From Tannerella sp. (GTDB lineage: Bacteria; Bacteroidota; Bacteroidia; Bacteroidales; Tannerellaceae), in contig JAITAY010000160.1 in the NCBI GenBank assembly GCA_031283915.1, positions 1-6,148 of the forward strand: a stretch of DNA of 6,148 bases, written 5' to 3'. Shown here piece after piece: positions 5,851 through 6,148 of this stretch (within the stretch, counting starts at the first letter, position 1; every line of letters starts with the position of its first letter). The position numbers were made by a program, and so were the translations under genes. The notes below the pieces were generated by a model. That model did no database searches, was not told the origin of the DNA, and saw only the letters and a list, made by a program, of their open reading frames with translations.

Positions 5851-5881
5851 CAAATATACGCAATTAATCTCACAGAACAAA
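5851..5881 (-). promoter_or_regulatory. Bacteroidota sigma-ABfr-type promoter of the fucosidase gene
   Basis: On the minus strand TTTG (5881-5878) and TATATTTG (5858-5851) are separated by exactly 19 bases, a perfect fit to the known TTTG / TAnnTTTG consensus. It lies 41 bases upstream of the chosen ATG at 5809, implying an untranslated leader of roughly 35 bases. It also shows that the TTG at 5863 cannot be the start. Confidence 0.8.
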
Positions 5882-5919
5882 TCCCGTAAAATAAAGGCTA
5901 ACTCTTTTTTGAGGCGCTG

Positions 5920-5936
5920 TTCGCTTTTTTAGCGAA
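5920..5936. repeat. Small hairpin upstream of the fucosidase promoter
   Basis: TTCGCT (5920-5925) and AGCGAA (5931-5936) are perfect complements around five T bases, and CTG (5917-5919) may pair with CAG (5942-5944) beyond a bulge. It sits between the promoter and the 41-base tandem repeat. No T-run follows on either strand, so a terminator is not supported; an upstream regulatory site is possible. Confidence 0.4.
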
Positions 5937-5963
5937 GTAAACAGTAAAATTTGCGAAGACTGT

Positions 5964-6139
5964 GCCCGTTTCAGCCTGAAATATTCGGAATCCTGCCGGA
6001 TTGCGTCCGTTTCAGTCTGAAATTTTCGGAATCCTGCCGGACTGTGTCCGTTTCAGTCTGAAATTTTCGGAATCCGGCCGGATTGCGTCCGTTTCAGTCT
6101 GAAATTTTCGGAAATCTGTGAGGACTGCGTCCTGTTTCA
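5964..6139. repeat. 41-base tandem repeat, four units plus a partial fifth
   Basis: Units begin at 5964, 6005, 6046 and 6087, each 41 bases apart. The fourth unit is 42 bases and diverges in its last third, and a short remnant starts at 6129. Each unit carries a perfect inverted repeat TTTCAG-N-CTGAAA (5969-5981, 6010-6022, 6051-6063, 6092-6104) followed by TTCGGAATCC and GCCGGA in most copies. The middle two units differ at only a few positions. Because 41 is not a multiple of three and no frame looks protein-like, it is non-coding. Bases 5882-5963 hold nothing else apart from the small hairpin, and no gene is visible up to the window end. Confidence 0.88.
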
Positions 6140-6148
6140 TGGAAGCCA

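Noticed and set aside
5964..6139. CRISPR array
   Set aside because: The whole 41-base unit repeats in tandem with no variable spacers, and no cas gene is nearby.

Overview
The window looks like Bacteroidota DNA, most likely Bacteroidales. A perfect match to the Bacteroidota promoter (TTTG, 19 bases, TAnnTTTG) lies upstream of a secreted alpha-L-fucosidase. The IS5-type transposase tail and the gene families present also fit that phylum. I cannot name a genus. Assignments below rest on reading motifs and on memory of the families; no search was run.

Layout, left to right. Bases 1-222 are the 3' end of an IS5-family transposase on the plus strand, cut by the window edge. Bases 223-771 hold no convincing gene but are rich in structure: an 83-base direct repeat present twice (234-316 and 662-744, about 90% identical), a nested inverted repeat followed by an all-purine run, and a short array of GTGTAGC-type repeats spaced exactly 21 bases apart. 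Bases 772-4221 are a tight four-gene minus-strand operon. In transcription order it encodes a small protein with a helix-turn-helix-like C-terminus, a BtrH_N/DUF4872 protein with a probable Cys-His-Asp centre, an ABC ATPase and an ABC-2 type permease. Junctions are 3 bases, 10 bases and a 1-base overlap. Bases 4222-4459 are intergenic, with an inverted repeat. Bases 4460-5809 encode a GH29 alpha-L-fucosidase with a signal peptide, also on the minus strand and with its own promoter. Bases 5882-6148 are non-coding and contain a 41-base tandem repeat.

How the genes may work together. The operon reads as a self-contained module: a possible acyl-transfer or hydrolase enzyme of the butirosin BtrH type, a DrrAB/NatAB-like exporter for a small or lipid-like product, and a possible regulator. 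No biosynthetic genes (acyl carrier protein, ketosynthase, resorcinol-forming enzyme) are visible here, so the substrate is unknown. This module is the best candidate in the window for an undescribed system. The fucosidase is probably an independent glycan-degrading gene acting outside the inner membrane. The left flank looks like a site of repeat and insertion-sequence activity.
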